The translations under genes were made by a program, and so were the position numbers. The notes under the pieces were generated by a model, which was not told the DNA's origin, did no database searches, and saw nothing but the letters and a program-made list of their open reading frames with translations. DNA of 64,000 bases from Vibrio barjaei (GTDB taxonomy: Bacteria; Pseudomonadota; Gammaproteobacteria; Enterobacterales; Vibrionaceae), in NCBI RefSeq assembly GCF_001639065.2, contig NZ_LQXO02000006.1, positions 1 to 64,000 of the forward strand. Direction: 5' to 3'. Positions 38,976-48,393 of this stretch are shown here, piece after piece; the stretch's first letter is position 1; each line of letters opens with the position of its first letter.

Positions 38976-39384
38976 AAGCACGTTGATAGGCTACATTACC
39001 TATGGTCAGCATATTTTGGAGTTCTCTCGCCAGCTATCTTCTGGACTAGACGATATTCGCGCGGCGATACTCGATCGGGAATATCAAAAATTAGAGTCGC
39101 TTAACCAAGCCATCACTTCACTGACTCATCGATTGGCTGAAGCCGATCTAAAGCGCTACGCAATGGCAAAGCGGTTGGGTTGTCAGGACAGGCAATACAC
39201 CAAAGTGATACAGGCAAAACTACAAGGTGGGCTGCTACAACGAGTTCAAGCTTTGGATAAGCAGATCGAACAATCGATTGGACAATGTAAGACCAAACTT
39301 GAGCGCCAAGGTAATATTATGCTGATGCAGCACCAAGCGATGGAGGAAGCGCTTGGAAAACATAAGTTAAGGATTAATGTCTAA
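38965..39384 (+). CDS. flgN: Lateral flagellar chaperone FlgN
   Basis: 139 residues, all helical, no signal; position between flgM and flgA, with length and coiled-coil character of FlgN, the export chaperone of FlgK and FlgL. Sequence identity to polar FlgN is weak, so the call rests partly on synteny. Confidence 0.8.
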   Translation: MGNKSTLIGYITYGQHILEFSRQLSSGLDDIRAAILDREYQKLESLNQAITSLTHRLAEADLKRYAMAKRLGCQDRQYTKVIQAKLQGGLLQRVQALDKQIEQSIGQCKTKLERQGNIMLMQHQAMEEALGKHKLRINV

Positions 39385-40084
39385 GACTGGATTATTGCTC
39401 ATATTGCTTATCGCATACGGCTGCATCATCAATATGCAAGCCGCTGTTGCTTCGAGTTCTGAGTTAGAGCAACACCTTTCCACTCGTATTCATTCGCTGA
39501 TAGAACAGACCGTTCGCTACCGCTACCCACAACAGTATCAACTTGATGTCAGCATTCGTTTTTCAAAAGCTATTCATCAGATCCAGCCATGCTCAAAACC
39601 AGTCGCAATTCATCATCGTAGTGAGATTAAACTGGGAAAGCAGAAGTGGACATTACGATGTGAAGCTCAGAGGTGGAGTTTATCTGCAACTTCGTCAGCC
39701 AGTCTTACTATCTGGGCAGTGACAGCCGATAAAGCGTTGCGAAAAGGCCAGCGCTTATCTCCCTCCGACATCGCAATAAAGCCGATTACACTTTACACCG
39801 ATAAAAAGGTATTTTTTAAACCCAGTGAAGTCGTGGGAAGTAAACTGAAGCGCTCAGTGAATAAGGGGGAATTGTTGACCACATCTCGTTTGTATCTTGA
39901 TTATGATGTGGAGAAAGGTCAGGCCGTTGATGTGCTTTACCAGTCTGAGACGATACGGCTAGAGACGTTGGGAACGGCTCTTGAAAGTGGTTTAGTCGGC
40001 GACACGGTATCGGTTCAAAATCAGCAGTCAGGGAAACTGTTGCGAGGCGTTGTGATCAAGAAAAATCAAGTGAGAGTGTATTAA
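39377..40084 (+). CDS. flgA: Lateral P-ring assembly chaperone FlgA
   Basis: 235 residues; signal peptide (to about residue 25), then a domain with a cysteine pair Cys72 and Cys95 (QPCSKP, LRCEAQ) and a SAF domain (DKALRKGQRLSPSDIAIKPI; GDTVSVQNQQSGKLLRGVV). Periplasmic chaperone for FlgI. The cysteine pair makes it a candidate DsbA client. Last gene of block B; a terminator follows. Confidence 0.92.
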   Translation: MSKTGLLLILLIAYGCIINMQAAVASSSELEQHLSTRIHSLIEQTVRYRYPQQYQLDVSIRFSKAIHQIQPCSKPVAIHHRSEIKLGKQKWTLRCEAQRWSLSATSSASLTIWAVTADKALRKGQRLSPSDIAIKPITLYTDKKVFFKPSEVVGSKLKRSVNKGELLTTSRLYLDYDVEKGQAVDVLYQSETIRLETLGTALESGLVGDTVSVQNQQSGKLLRGVVIKKNQVRVY

Positions 40085-40086
40085 CG

Positions 40087-40122
40087 AAAAAACCTAGAGC
40101 GAAGGTGACGCTCTAGGTTTTT
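40087..40122 (+). terminator. Bidirectional terminator between flgA and dsbA
   Basis: AAAAACCTAGAGCG and CGCTCTAGGTTTTT pair perfectly around a 7-nt loop. It separates the flagellar operon from convergent dsbA. Confidence 0.93.
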
Positions 40123-40152
40123 GTTATGCTTTTCTGAGCAGAACTAAAGCCA

Positions 40153-40752
40153 TTACAGCGTGAGCAGGTAGTTCACTAACTCGTTGTACTCCTTATAACT
40201 TTTAATACCTGTCGGCTGAACGATGTATTTGTTGTTAACCAATACGCCAGGTACGCCAGTTAATGTACTCGCATTAAACTGCTTATCAAATTTCTTCTGC
40301 ATTGAGTTAACGACAAAGCTGTTGTACGCCGAGTCAAAGGCTTTGCCATCAATACCATTACTGACAAAGATTTGTTTGAGTTCTTGCTCGTTATCCGGTC
40401 TTTTGCCTATTTCGTGGATCTGATTAAACATCGCAGGAACCATCTTATCTTCTACTTTTAAGGCAACCATGGTGGCGTACGATTTTGCCATTGGTATTGC
40501 CATATCATTGCCCATAAACGCAACGTGCACTTTCTCAAATTTAACGCCATCAGCTAGCGCAGGCTTGAGGTTTTCTACTACGGATTCGAATTTGTAGCAG
40601 TGTGGACAATAAAATGAAAAGAATTCGGTTACTTTGGGTGTGGCTGACTTTTCAACATCCAGTACTTTGTAGTGGGTACCTTGCTCAAATTTAGCCGCAG
40701 AAGCCGATACGCTGAGTAGTAGCGCAGAAAAAAGGGTAAACAATGCCTTCAT
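40153..40752 (-). CDS. dsbA: Thiol:disulfide interchange protein DsbA
   Basis: 199 residues; signal peptide cut after SASA, active site CPHC at residues 49-52 in FFSFYCPHCYKFE, cis-Pro loop TGVPGVLVNN. Periplasmic oxidase that inserts disulfides. It lies inside the lateral flagellar locus, where MotY and FlgA each carry a periplasmic cysteine pair. A second, housekeeping dsbA is expected elsewhere in the genome. Confidence 0.93.
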   Translation of the reverse strand: MKALFTLFSALLLSVSASAAKFEQGTHYKVLDVEKSATPKVTEFFSFYCPHCYKFESVVENLKPALADGVKFEKVHVAFMGNDMAIPMAKSYATMVALKVEDKMVPAMFNQIHEIGKRPDNEQELKQIFVSNGIDGKAFDSAYNSFVVNSMQKKFDKQFNASTLTGVPGVLVNNKYIVQPTGIKSYKEYNELVNYLLTL

Positions 40753-40814
40753 TGGGATAACTCCAAAAAATAAATAGGGTGCGAAATCTCGCGTTAAATG
40801 CTGGGAAAACGGAG

Positions 40815-41168
40815 TTATGCGATAGGAGGGCGAAAAAGGGTTTGAATTCTGCCAATTACTTTGCCTATGTCATCAATTGACATTAAGGCGAGCGACGTGG
40901 CGCCCGAGTTAAGTACTACCAATGATTGTCCACAAGGAACTTTAAGCAAACAAAATGAGGCACAGCATTGATGTGGATTAGCCATTTCTACTTTGTTTGA
41001 TAGTGCTTTGTTAGAGACAACTGAGTTGGTGTGGCTATCGAGTGTTGAGAGAGTATGGGAAAAGGCTTCGTTTGACTCGTTACTGATCGCGACAAAACTC
41101 ACCATCAGCATAACGACTGATAGGAACAGAGCTAGTGTAACGGTAAAACAACGAGAAAACATGGTCAT
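40815..41168 (-). CDS. Small Cys-rich exported protein of unknown function
   Basis: 117 residues from the ATG at 41168 (ATG at 41162 is also possible; no clear ribosome site for either). One hydrophobic N-terminal segment looks like a signal or anchor. The mature part has a cluster HQCCASFCLLKVPCGQ and ends FRPPIA. The Cys pattern and the RPP end recall short metal-related exported proteins, but I cannot name the family. Divergent from the lipoprotein gene and co-oriented with dsbA 62 bp away, so it may share oxidation with DsbA. Confidence 0.6.
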   Translation of the reverse strand: MTMFSRCFTVTLALFLSVVMLMVSFVAISNESNEAFSHTLSTLDSHTNSVVSNKALSNKVEMANPHQCCASFCLLKVPCGQSLVVLNSGATSLALMSIDDIGKVIGRIQTLFRPPIA

Positions 41169-41360
41169 CAAACAACGATTAGGACGCGAGCATCATACCT
41201 TAGGAACATTAAAAATACAGGTTTACCATCACAGTTTGACGCTGCGCTAATAGTGCTCTGACTCTTTACCAGACAATGACATAGAATTCATTCACCGCTG
41301 AAATACACGGTTCTTTTCTCCTTATCATGCAGCCAAAGTAACAATAATTAGGAGAATTAC

Positions 41361-41876
41361 ATGAACAAGAAAGCAGTGGCGCTGGCCGTAATCGCGATAT
41401 TGGCAATGTCTGGTTGTCAAAAAGAGCAAGAAGCTCCAACGGAAGCCAAAATAACTTTCGTAGAAGCGGTGACCAAGGCAATAAAAACGCCGCATCAAGA
41501 GTGTAATGATGTAGTGGTGACGAGACAGGCTGAAGTTAAAGACGAGAATAAACTCTTAGGGACGCTAGGTGGAGCGGCCGCAGGTGCTGCATTAGGTAAT
41601 CAAGTTGGTGGAGGTTCGGGCAAAACCGTCGCAACGGCAGTCGGCACTGTAGCGGGTGCTATGACAGGAAGAAAAATCCAAGAAAATGCTCAGAAGAATG
41701 ACACCATAAGTACAACAGAAAGACGCTGTACAACAAAATACACCACGTCTACCAAAGTGGTCGGCTACGATGTCACTTATGAAGTCGCAGGTACACCAAC
41801 GACTATCCGAATGGATAGCAAGCCAAAGACGGATGCTTTTCCGATTGTCTCAGGACAAGTTGTTGTTCCCCAATAA
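41361..41876 (+). CDS. Glycine-zipper 2TM lipoprotein
   Basis: 171 residues; signal peptide with lipobox MSGC (Cys19). A glycine-zipper hairpin runs through residues 72-112 (LGGAAAGAALGNQVGGGSGK, TVAGAMTGRKIQ), then a polar C-terminal domain with one Cys-Thr-Thr motif. It belongs to the SlyB-like Gly-zipper group of envelope proteins. Ribosome site TAGGAGAA is 6 bp upstream. Its relation to the surrounding flagellar genes is unclear. Confidence 0.85.
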   Translation: MNKKAVALAVIAILAMSGCQKEQEAPTEAKITFVEAVTKAIKTPHQECNDVVVTRQAEVKDENKLLGTLGGAAAGAALGNQVGGGSGKTVATAVGTVAGAMTGRKIQENAQKNDTISTTERRCTTKYTTSTKVVGYDVTYEVAGTPTTIRMDSKPKTDAFPIVSGQVVVPQ

Positions 41877-41907
41877 TCATCTCTGCCCCCAAAAAGAGTT
41901 GATTGAT

Positions 41908-41937
41908 GCCGAGTTATTAGCGTAGCTCGGCCTTTTT
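41908..41937 (+). terminator. Terminator after the glycine-zipper lipoprotein gene
   Basis: GCCGAG and CTCGGC form the stem with a 12-nt loop, followed by CTTTTTC. It lies between this gene and the convergent flhA. Confidence 0.8.
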
Positions 41938-41942
41938 CGACA

Positions 41943-44030
41943 CTACTCGACATCGCCAAGTACGTTTAACCCATACTCATTCGGAATTTCGTTGTAGCTA
42001 AGCACGATAAGCTCCTTTGCAAAAGCCTTGGCTAATTTAGCCACCATAGGCCGTGTGGTTGGTGGAACAACGATAACGGGTGGCAGGTTTTGGCTTTGCA
42101 TGGTTTGTACTATGGTTGGCATACGATTTTGAAACCTCTGCAAGACAGAAGGCTCGACAGGGATGGCATCTAACGGAATGTTTGGGTCGCTTTGTTGGCT
42201 AAGAGAAATCGCGCCCTTAAGCTCATTTTCCAACGCAGAACCGATAGTAAAGGCGTTAATGGTTTTGTTGTTGGGTGATACCAAATTCACTATGGTACGC
42301 TTTAACGCCACACGAATATTTGATGACAGCAGAATTGGGTCTTTAACGGTATCGATACTTTCGATAATGGTGTTCGCCATGGTTCGTACATTAATGATTG
42401 GCACTTGCTGAGCAAGCAACTGGCGAATCACTTGCATTTGCAAGTTAGGCGAAATAACGTTGGCGAGGTTTTCCGCCAGTTCAGGGTGGTGAATAGCGAG
42501 TCGATGATTGATGGCCTTAACATCATCATAATTAAAAATATTATCGAGATGTTCACTGCATACCTTACTGACGTGAGTTGCAATTACGTCATACACCTCA
42601 ATGACTTGAAATCCGAGGTTAATGGCTTTGGTTTTATCTGCTTGATTGATCCACAGAGCTGGAAGCTGATAAGCAGGGTCGACACCCACGATGCCATCTA
42701 GTTCAGGATGATCAATTCGGTTGCCCACAGCCATGGATTTATCGGCATAGACTTCACCACGTTCTATTTCATCACCATCAATGCTAATTGCGTATTCTGA
42801 GGGTTTGAGCGCGAGATTATCGGTGATGATCACTTCTGGAATCACAAAGCCAATTTGTTCGCTCAGTGTTTTTCGGCTGCCGCGAATACTCTTGATCAGA
42901 TTGCCTCCTTTTTTGTTACTGGCAAGAGGCACCAATTTAAATCCCAGAGAGAGCGCTATCACATCGACATTGGGAATGATGCTCCAATCAATTGTGCTTT
43001 CATGATTGGTACGAGGTAAAGAGTCTACATCAGATTCAACCTGTTCTGGGGTAGCCTGAAACTTAGACTGGCGCCAACCGACAAATGCCAGCAGGACAGT
43101 GAAAGTATAGAAAGCCAGATGAGGCATATTCGGCACACTACCTATGACGAACATTACGCCCGCCGCCATATAAAGGTTGTTTGGCGAGGCGAGTAACTGC
43201 CTTTTTACGGTTTGTGCCATGTCATTATCGTTGTCACTAATACGCGTCACGATAATGGCAGCGGAAGTTGCGAGTAATAGTGATGGGATCTGAGCGACGA
43301 GGCCATCACCGATGGTAAGTAAAGCGTAAGTTTGAAATGCGTCTTCTGCGGAAAGTCCATGCTCAAAAATCCCGATCAGCACCCCACCGATCAAGTTGAT
43401 GAACAGGATCAATAGTCCGGCAATAGCATCGCCTCGGACAAATTTACTCGCCCCGTCCATTGCGCCGTAAAATTCCGCCTCTTCACCGACTTCTAAGCGT
43501 CGAGCTTTGGCTTCGTTTTGGTCTATGGCACCTGCATTGAGGTCGGCATCGATTGCCATCTGTTTTCCTGGTAGCGCATCAAGAGTAAATCGCGCAGATA
43601 CTTCTGAGATCCGCTCGCCACCTTTGGTGATCACCACAAAGTTAATGATCATCAGAATCACAAACACCACAATACCAACAACGTAGCTACCACCAATAAC
43701 AACTTCACCAAACGACTGAATGACTTTACCCGCAGCATCGCCACCGTTATGGCCCTCAAGCAAAACGATACGGGTTGATGCCACATTCAGAGTCAAACGA
43801 AGCAATGTCGCGACCAGAAGTAGGGAAGGAAAAATAGAAAAGTCGAGAACTCGAGTGACGGTACTACTGACCAGCAGTACCACAATAGCCAGCATGATAT
43901 TAAAGGTAAAAAACGCATCAAGCAGGATCGGAGGTAATGGCAGAATCACCATCGCTAGGATCATGAGTAATACGATTGGAATCGTTAGCCTTGATGCCAC
44001 TGCCTTAAATACGTTTCCCATAACAGCCAT
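41943..44030 (-). CDS. flhA: Lateral flagellar export-gate protein FlhA
   Basis: 695 residues; eight TM segments in the first half with the FHIPEP signature region (PGKQMAIDADLNAGAIDQNE, FYGAMDGASKFVRGDAIAGL) and a cytoplasmic domain of four subdomains. Forms the export nonamer that uses the proton gradient. Separate from the other export genes and divergent from lafA. No ribosome site is obvious; the ATG at 44021 is an alternative start. Confidence 0.96.
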   Translation of the reverse strand: MAVMGNVFKAVASRLTIPIVLLMILAMVILPLPPILLDAFFTFNIMLAIVVLLVSSTVTRVLDFSIFPSLLLVATLLRLTLNVASTRIVLLEGHNGGDAAGKVIQSFGEVVIGGSYVVGIVVFVILMIINFVVITKGGERISEVSARFTLDALPGKQMAIDADLNAGAIDQNEAKARRLEVGEEAEFYGAMDGASKFVRGDAIAGLLILFINLIGGVLIGIFEHGLSAEDAFQTYALLTIGDGLVAQIPSLLLATSAAIIVTRISDNDNDMAQTVKRQLLASPNNLYMAAGVMFVIGSVPNMPHLAFYTFTVLLAFVGWRQSKFQATPEQVESDVDSLPRTNHESTIDWSIIPNVDVIALSLGFKLVPLASNKKGGNLIKSIRGSRKTLSEQIGFVIPEVIITDNLALKPSEYAISIDGDEIERGEVYADKSMAVGNRIDHPELDGIVGVDPAYQLPALWINQADKTKAINLGFQVIEVYDVIATHVSKVCSEHLDNIFNYDDVKAINHRLAIHHPELAENLANVISPNLQMQVIRQLLAQQVPIINVRTMANTIIESIDTVKDPILLSSNIRVALKRTIVNLVSPNNKTINAFTIGSALENELKGAISLSQQSDPNIPLDAIPVEPSVLQRFQNRMPTIVQTMQSQNLPPVIVVPPTTRPMVAKLAKAFAKELIVLSYNEIPNEYGLNVLGDVE

Positions 44031-44131
44031 TTTTGTGGTTATTGTTGATTAAAATACTAGGATATTTTTCACGCACTTCTCATTTTTGAGTCTTGCAATT
44101 TTAACGTTTAGTGATTTTTTTCGAAAAAATA

Positions 44132-44159
44132 TGAAATGGAATTTTTCCACTGTCGTTAG
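44132..44159 (+). promoter_or_regulatory. Sigma-28-like promoter of lafA
   Basis: TGAAA (44132-44136), 15-bp spacer, GTCGTTAG (44152-44159). The layout is the same as at flgM (TGAAA-N15-GCCGTTAT). Predicted leader to lafA is about 30 nt. Confidence 0.55.
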
Positions 44160-44196
44160 CAGTAACTGAACAGCAAACAAAGATGGGGATCATCAG

Positions 44197-45087
44197 ATGG
44201 CTATATCAGTACACACTAACTACGCAAGCTTGGTCACGCAGAACACGTTGCAGTCGACAAACAGTGCGTTAACTAAATCTATGGAAAAACTGTCTACCGG
44301 CTTTCGAATTAACTCAGCTGCGGACGATGCGGCGGGCTTGCAAATTGCTAACCGTTTGGAAGCGCAGTCTCGTGGTATGAATGTAGCAATGCGTAACTCA
44401 CAAGATGCTATTTCGATGCTGCAAACGGCAGAAGGTGCTTTCGATGAGATGACAAATATCGCTTATCGTATGAACGACCTAGCGACTCAAGCGGCTAACG
44501 GTACGAATACTACAGCAGATTTAGCGGCATTGGATTCAGAGTATCAACAGTTAGGTGAAGAGCTAGCGAATATTTTAGCAAACACTAACTACGGTGGTAA
44601 CAATTTGATGAGTGGTACAGGGGCTTTTGATGCCACTATCGATTTCCAGATAGGTAGCACTTCAGCAGAAACATTAACATTCGATACAACGGTTGGCGGG
44701 GCTTCATCTGCTCTGGCCGACATTCAGACTTTTGTTGGTACTACTGGAGCACTGGGTATTGGTGATTTGACAACACAAGCTAACGCACTTACTGCTATGG
44801 ATGCATTGACTGGCGTTCCAGCTACGGCAACGGACAATGGATTTGTCGGTAACCTAGGTGAAATTCGCTCTACATTTGGTGCCACAATCAATCGACTAGA
44901 ACATACCATTACCAACCTCGGTAATATGACGGAAAATGTGGATGCTTCTAAAGGTCGAATTATGGACACTGATTTCGCTTCAGAATCGGGCAATATGAGC
45001 AAACAACAAATGCTAATGCAATCAGGGGCATCAATGCTTAGTGCATCGAAAATGGTGCCTCAACTAGCGATGAGCTTATTAGGATAA
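44197..45087 (+). CDS. lafA: Lateral flagellin LafA
   Basis: 296 residues; conserved D0/D1 ends ([35 protein letters not shown]-terminal [31 protein letters not shown]) around a short variable middle. The single flagellin gene in the locus, and the N-terminus [15 protein letters not shown] matches lateral flagellins of V. parahaemolyticus rather than the polar set. Main filament subunit. Confidence 0.95.
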   Translation: MAISVHTNYASLVTQNTLQSTNSALTKSMEKLSTGFRINSAADDAAGLQIANRLEAQSRGMNVAMRNSQDAISMLQTAEGAFDEMTNIAYRMNDLATQAANGTNTTADLAALDSEYQQLGEELANILANTNYGGNNLMSGTGAFDATIDFQIGSTSAETLTFDTTVGGASSALADIQTFVGTTGALGIGDLTTQANALTAMDALTGVPATATDNGFVGNLGEIRSTFGATINRLEHTITNLGNMTENVDASKGRIMDTDFASESGNMSKQQMLMQSGASMLSASKMVPQLAMSLLG

Positions 45088-45106
45088 TCTTAGTAATAGC
45101 CATGCC

Positions 45107-45131
45107 AAGGAGGGGAGAGCTGTACCTCCTT
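45107..45131 (+). other. Stem-loop between lafA and fliD
   Basis: AAGGAGG and CCTCCTT pair around an 11-nt loop, without a following T run. It probably protects the 3' end of abundant lafA mRNA or reduces read-through into the rest of the operon rather than ending transcription. Confidence 0.4.
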
Positions 45132-45154
45132 ATTGGACTAAAGAGGGAAGGATC

Positions 45155-46477
45155 ATGAACGTTGATGCGGTGCAGCTCGCCAGTAATTTTGCCAGCTTAG
45201 ATGTGCAGCCTTTTGAGTTGCGCTATAACCAAAAATTGTCAACAATTTCGTCTAAGACTTCTGCCATCAACAAAGTCAAAACCGCATTACAATCTCTCGA
45301 AGATAAAATCTACCAGTTTACAAAAACCGGCTCTAGTCTCACTCAAACTTCAACATCAATCTCTAGTGAAGACTACTTTTCGTTAACCACTAGTCCAGGT
45401 GCTGAAGACGTTAATCTTGATGTCTTCGTTAAGCAGATGGCTTCTAATCATCAAGTCGTATTTGATGCTAATTCTACCGATCCGAACGATGTTATGGTTA
45501 CGGCTGGAAGTTTTTCGGTGACTCAAGGTGGGGTCACGACCAATATCAACATCATGGATGCTGATACCGACATTAGTGGTGATGTCACCTACAGTGAATT
45601 TGTCACTTACTTCAATGACCAGTTTGACGGTTCAATGCAAGCAACGTTGGTGAAGTCGCAAGGGGCGATGAAAGTATTGTTTGGTTCCGACAATGAAGGG
45701 GCTGATGTCAGTTTCACCTTATCTGCTGATGCGGCAAGTGGTTGGGAAACTACGGTAGCAGCGGCAAGTGCGGCTCCGTTACAAGTTGGTCAAGATGCCA
45801 TTATTGCTCTCGGCAATGAATTTGGTACGCAGCTGACTAGTTCTAGCAATACTTTCGAAGACTTAATAGATGGTGTAGACCTCAAGGTTCTCAAAGCCAA
45901 CACCAGCGGTGATACCGCGACTAGTATCAATATAGGCGATGATATATCAGCCACCGTAGCATCGCTGCAAGAGTTTGTAGATGCCTACAATAACGCCGTC
46001 AGCGAAATCACCAACTTGACTCAATCAGGAAACGAAGATGAAGCACGGGGCGTGCTCGCTTCCGACAGCACAATACGCAATATCAAAAATCAATTATCCA
46101 ATGTTATTAGGGCTGACTATGGTGGGACTCGACTATTTGAGTTGGGGTTAGAAATTGATCGCGACGGCAAATTGAATTTGGACTCGGATACGTTTGAAAG
46201 TGAGGCTTCTAACATCGATTTTGAAACGCTATTTACAGGTACGGGCGGTGTGTTTGAGGCGTTTGAAACTCAGTTAGAGAGCTATATCGACTTCTCAAAC
46301 GGCTCGCTCAATCGCCGAATTGATACCTTGAACGATGAAAAGAGTCGTATCAACGACGCCCTATCCGCTTTGGATACGCGTTATGAAACCTATTACAACC
46401 GTTACCTTGCCCAGTTTACCCAATTGAACTCACTAAGTAGCCAATTGGATTCTGTTTCCGGACTTTTCACGGTTTAG
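45155..46477 (+). CDS. fliD: Lateral filament cap protein FliD (LafB)
   Basis: 440 residues; N-terminal and C-terminal coiled-coil ends (LQSLEDKIYQFTKTGSSLTQ; INDALSALDTRYETYYNRYL) and central cap domains with VNLDVFVKQMASNHQVVFDA. Usual order lafA-fliD-fliS-fliT of lateral loci. Confidence 0.93.
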   Translation: MNVDAVQLASNFASLDVQPFELRYNQKLSTISSKTSAINKVKTALQSLEDKIYQFTKTGSSLTQTSTSISSEDYFSLTTSPGAEDVNLDVFVKQMASNHQVVFDANSTDPNDVMVTAGSFSVTQGGVTTNINIMDADTDISGDVTYSEFVTYFNDQFDGSMQATLVKSQGAMKVLFGSDNEGADVSFTLSADAASGWETTVAAASAAPLQVGQDAIIALGNEFGTQLTSSSNTFEDLIDGVDLKVLKANTSGDTATSINIGDDISATVASLQEFVDAYNNAVSEITNLTQSGNEDEARGVLASDSTIRNIKNQLSNVIRADYGGTRLFELGLEIDRDGKLNLDSDTFESEASNIDFETLFTGTGGVFEAFETQLESYIDFSNGSLNRRIDTLNDEKSRINDALSALDTRYETYYNRYLAQFTQLNSLSSQLDSVSGLFTV

Positions 46478-46489
46478 GGAGAAACCGCC

Positions 46490-46894
46490 ATGCTATTAGG
46501 AAAACAGCAACAAGCTAACTATGCCAATGTTCAAGTCGCTGCTAACGCATCGGTCTCATCGAGCTTTGAGTTGATATGTATGCTACATGAGCGTCTGATT
46601 CAGGAGTTAGAAAGCGTTAAATACGCGATAGAACATAAGGATCTTGAGCTCAAATCCAAAGCTTCTCAAAAATCCATTGATATCTTAGTTGGGCTAGACG
46701 CTTCTCTCGATTTGTCGACAGGTGAAGCTTTGATTCAGAACATCCATGCACTCTATGAGCATGGTATTGCGACTGTGTTTGAAGCATCTAAGGAAATGAA
46801 TACCGAGCTCATCGACAAGCTTATTGAAGTGATGACTGATCTTAAAGAGGGATGGGAAGGCGCAATGGAGTGGCTTGATGAAGCCCAGTCCTGA
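46490..46894 (+). CDS. fliS: Lateral flagellin chaperone FliS (LafC)
   Basis: 134 residues; FliS motif SSSFELICMLHERLIQELES and the helical C-terminal IDKLIEVMTDLKEGWEGA. 12 bp after fliD; overlaps the next gene by 17 bp. Confidence 0.92.
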   Translation: MLLGKQQQANYANVQVAANASVSSSFELICMLHERLIQELESVKYAIEHKDLELKSKASQKSIDILVGLDASLDLSTGEALIQNIHALYEHGIATVFEASKEMNTELIDKLIEVMTDLKEGWEGAMEWLDEAQS

Positions 46895-47180
46895 ACAAGT
46901 AGAACGTCTTGTTCTCAAGCTAGAACAGGCGGTCATCAACAAACAATTTTCTGAGATAGAAAAGCTAAATCGTTTGCTCAAACAGGTGCTGCTAACCATA
47001 GAGCAATCACATCCGAGCTATCTGCCTCTGGTAGTGCGGTTAAAAAGTGTTCACAACCAATGCAGAGCATTAGTAGAGCATGAACAAGTCATCCTTAAAC
47101 AGCAGCTTAGTGACAATTCAAGTCTGCGCGAGCGAGATAAAGCGTATGCTCAGACACAGGTGAGAGCAGGAGAACAGTAA
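46878..47180 (+). CDS. fliT: FliT-like lateral chaperone (LafD position)
   Basis: 100 residues from the ATG at 46878 with GGAG 7 bp upstream (a TTG lies one codon earlier). All helical, small and charged, in the place of lafD (FliT-type export chaperone for FliD). Sequence similarity is low, so the call is by position and fold type. Overlaps fliS by 17 bp and fliK by 1 bp. Confidence 0.7.
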   Translation: MKPSPEQVERLVLKLEQAVINKQFSEIEKLNRLLKQVLLTIEQSHPSYLPLVVRLKSVHNQCRALVEHEQVILKQQLSDNSSLRERDKAYAQTQVRAGEQ

Positions 47181-48391
47181 TGGAACTGCAAGGGAATATG
47201 GCATCAAATAGTTGGGCGACCAATGGATTGGTTTTCGACTTGCTGTCGGCGGTGGATGCTACGGTGAAGAGCAATTCGACCTCTACGGCTCTCAGTTCAT
47301 TGTCTTCTGAGCTTGGGGAAACCCGAATGACGCCACTCGCTCAATCATTTCAAACACTATTCTCAGTGCTTAATCAGGTGCAGCAGTCCTTGCCTATTGA
47401 ACTAAGCGTCGCAGTCTCTGAGATCGGTGTTCACGGGGTTAATGAGAGCGGCAAGAATCAACTCAATGCGACACCTTTAGAACCAATAAGTCTGTTGATG
47501 CTTGAAGAGCCTGCAAATACACCGAGTGCTAGCTTGCCTCTGCCAGCAGAACAGTTACCGCTTCGACTAAATGAAGTTGCACGCTCAATCGCAGCTTCTA
47601 TCCAAGTGCTAGCATCGTCATCGCAACCCCACCGTTTTTCTTTTGAAGCTGACGAGTACAAAAATGATGAAGTGCTAGTGACTTCAAACGATACCTCCTT
47701 TTCTCAACAGGTGCTGAGTGCTGTGATATTGGATGTTAAGGACATATGGCTACCAAAGGACGTTCCTCAGACTAATCCCATTTTGCTCAACTTGGAGTCG
47801 TCGTTGCCCAGCATAGCGTCTAAGGCTAGCTCTATGAACCCTTGGACACCAGCAAGTTTAAAGCTTAGTGCGCAATTACCTCTTGGATCAATCACCCATC
47901 AATCCGTAGAAGCGCTGTATCTAGCCAATGAAACTACAGCAAGTCGGGTAGCACCGACCATTGAGGTAAGTAAAGCGTTTGACGTAGATAGTCAAAGACA
48001 AATTCACCAAGTATTGAGAGATAAAATTCAGCTTCAATTGGACACCATGAATCAAGCGGCTCGAATACGCTTTGATCCACCTGAACTTGGCAAAGTGGAG
48101 ATGCACGTAAGAGTTGATGGCGAGCGGGTCACGATACAAATGAGCGCTACATCCGCGACCACGCGAGAGGCAATTTTGGCAACGTCAGAACGTTTGAGGG
48201 CGGAGCTCGTCGCACAAAATAGTGAGCTGTCTGAGGTGAATATTTCCTTGGAACAATCGCCTTCACAGCAGTTTCAATCTCAAGAACAGAACGAGCAGTC
48301 AGAACAAGAGGTGAGCCCGCAAGCGAATGATCTTTCCACTCAAGATAACAGCGATGTTTTGGAATATCGTGCTTACATTGCGAGGGCTTAA
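47180..48391 (+). CDS. fliK: Lateral hook-length control protein FliK (LafE)
   Basis: 403 residues, low-complexity Ser/Gln-rich N-terminal two thirds and a conserved FliK C-domain (ARIRFDPPELGKVEMHVRVD; SERLRAELVAQNSELSEVNI). Acts as a molecular ruler and triggers the FlhB switch, so its pairing with a FlhB carrying NPTQ is of interest. Confidence 0.9.
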   Translation: MELQGNMASNSWATNGLVFDLLSAVDATVKSNSTSTALSSLSSELGETRMTPLAQSFQTLFSVLNQVQQSLPIELSVAVSEIGVHGVNESGKNQLNATPLEPISLLMLEEPANTPSASLPLPAEQLPLRLNEVARSIAASIQVLASSSQPHRFSFEADEYKNDEVLVTSNDTSFSQQVLSAVILDVKDIWLPKDVPQTNPILLNLESSLPSIASKASSMNPWTPASLKLSAQLPLGSITHQSVEALYLANETTASRVAPTIEVSKAFDVDSQRQIHQVLRDKIQLQLDTMNQAARIRFDPPELGKVEMHVRVDGERVTIQMSATSATTREAILATSERLRAELVAQNSELSEVNISLEQSPSQQFQSQEQNEQSEQEVSPQANDLSTQDNSDVLEYRAYIARA

Positions 48392-48393
48392 GG

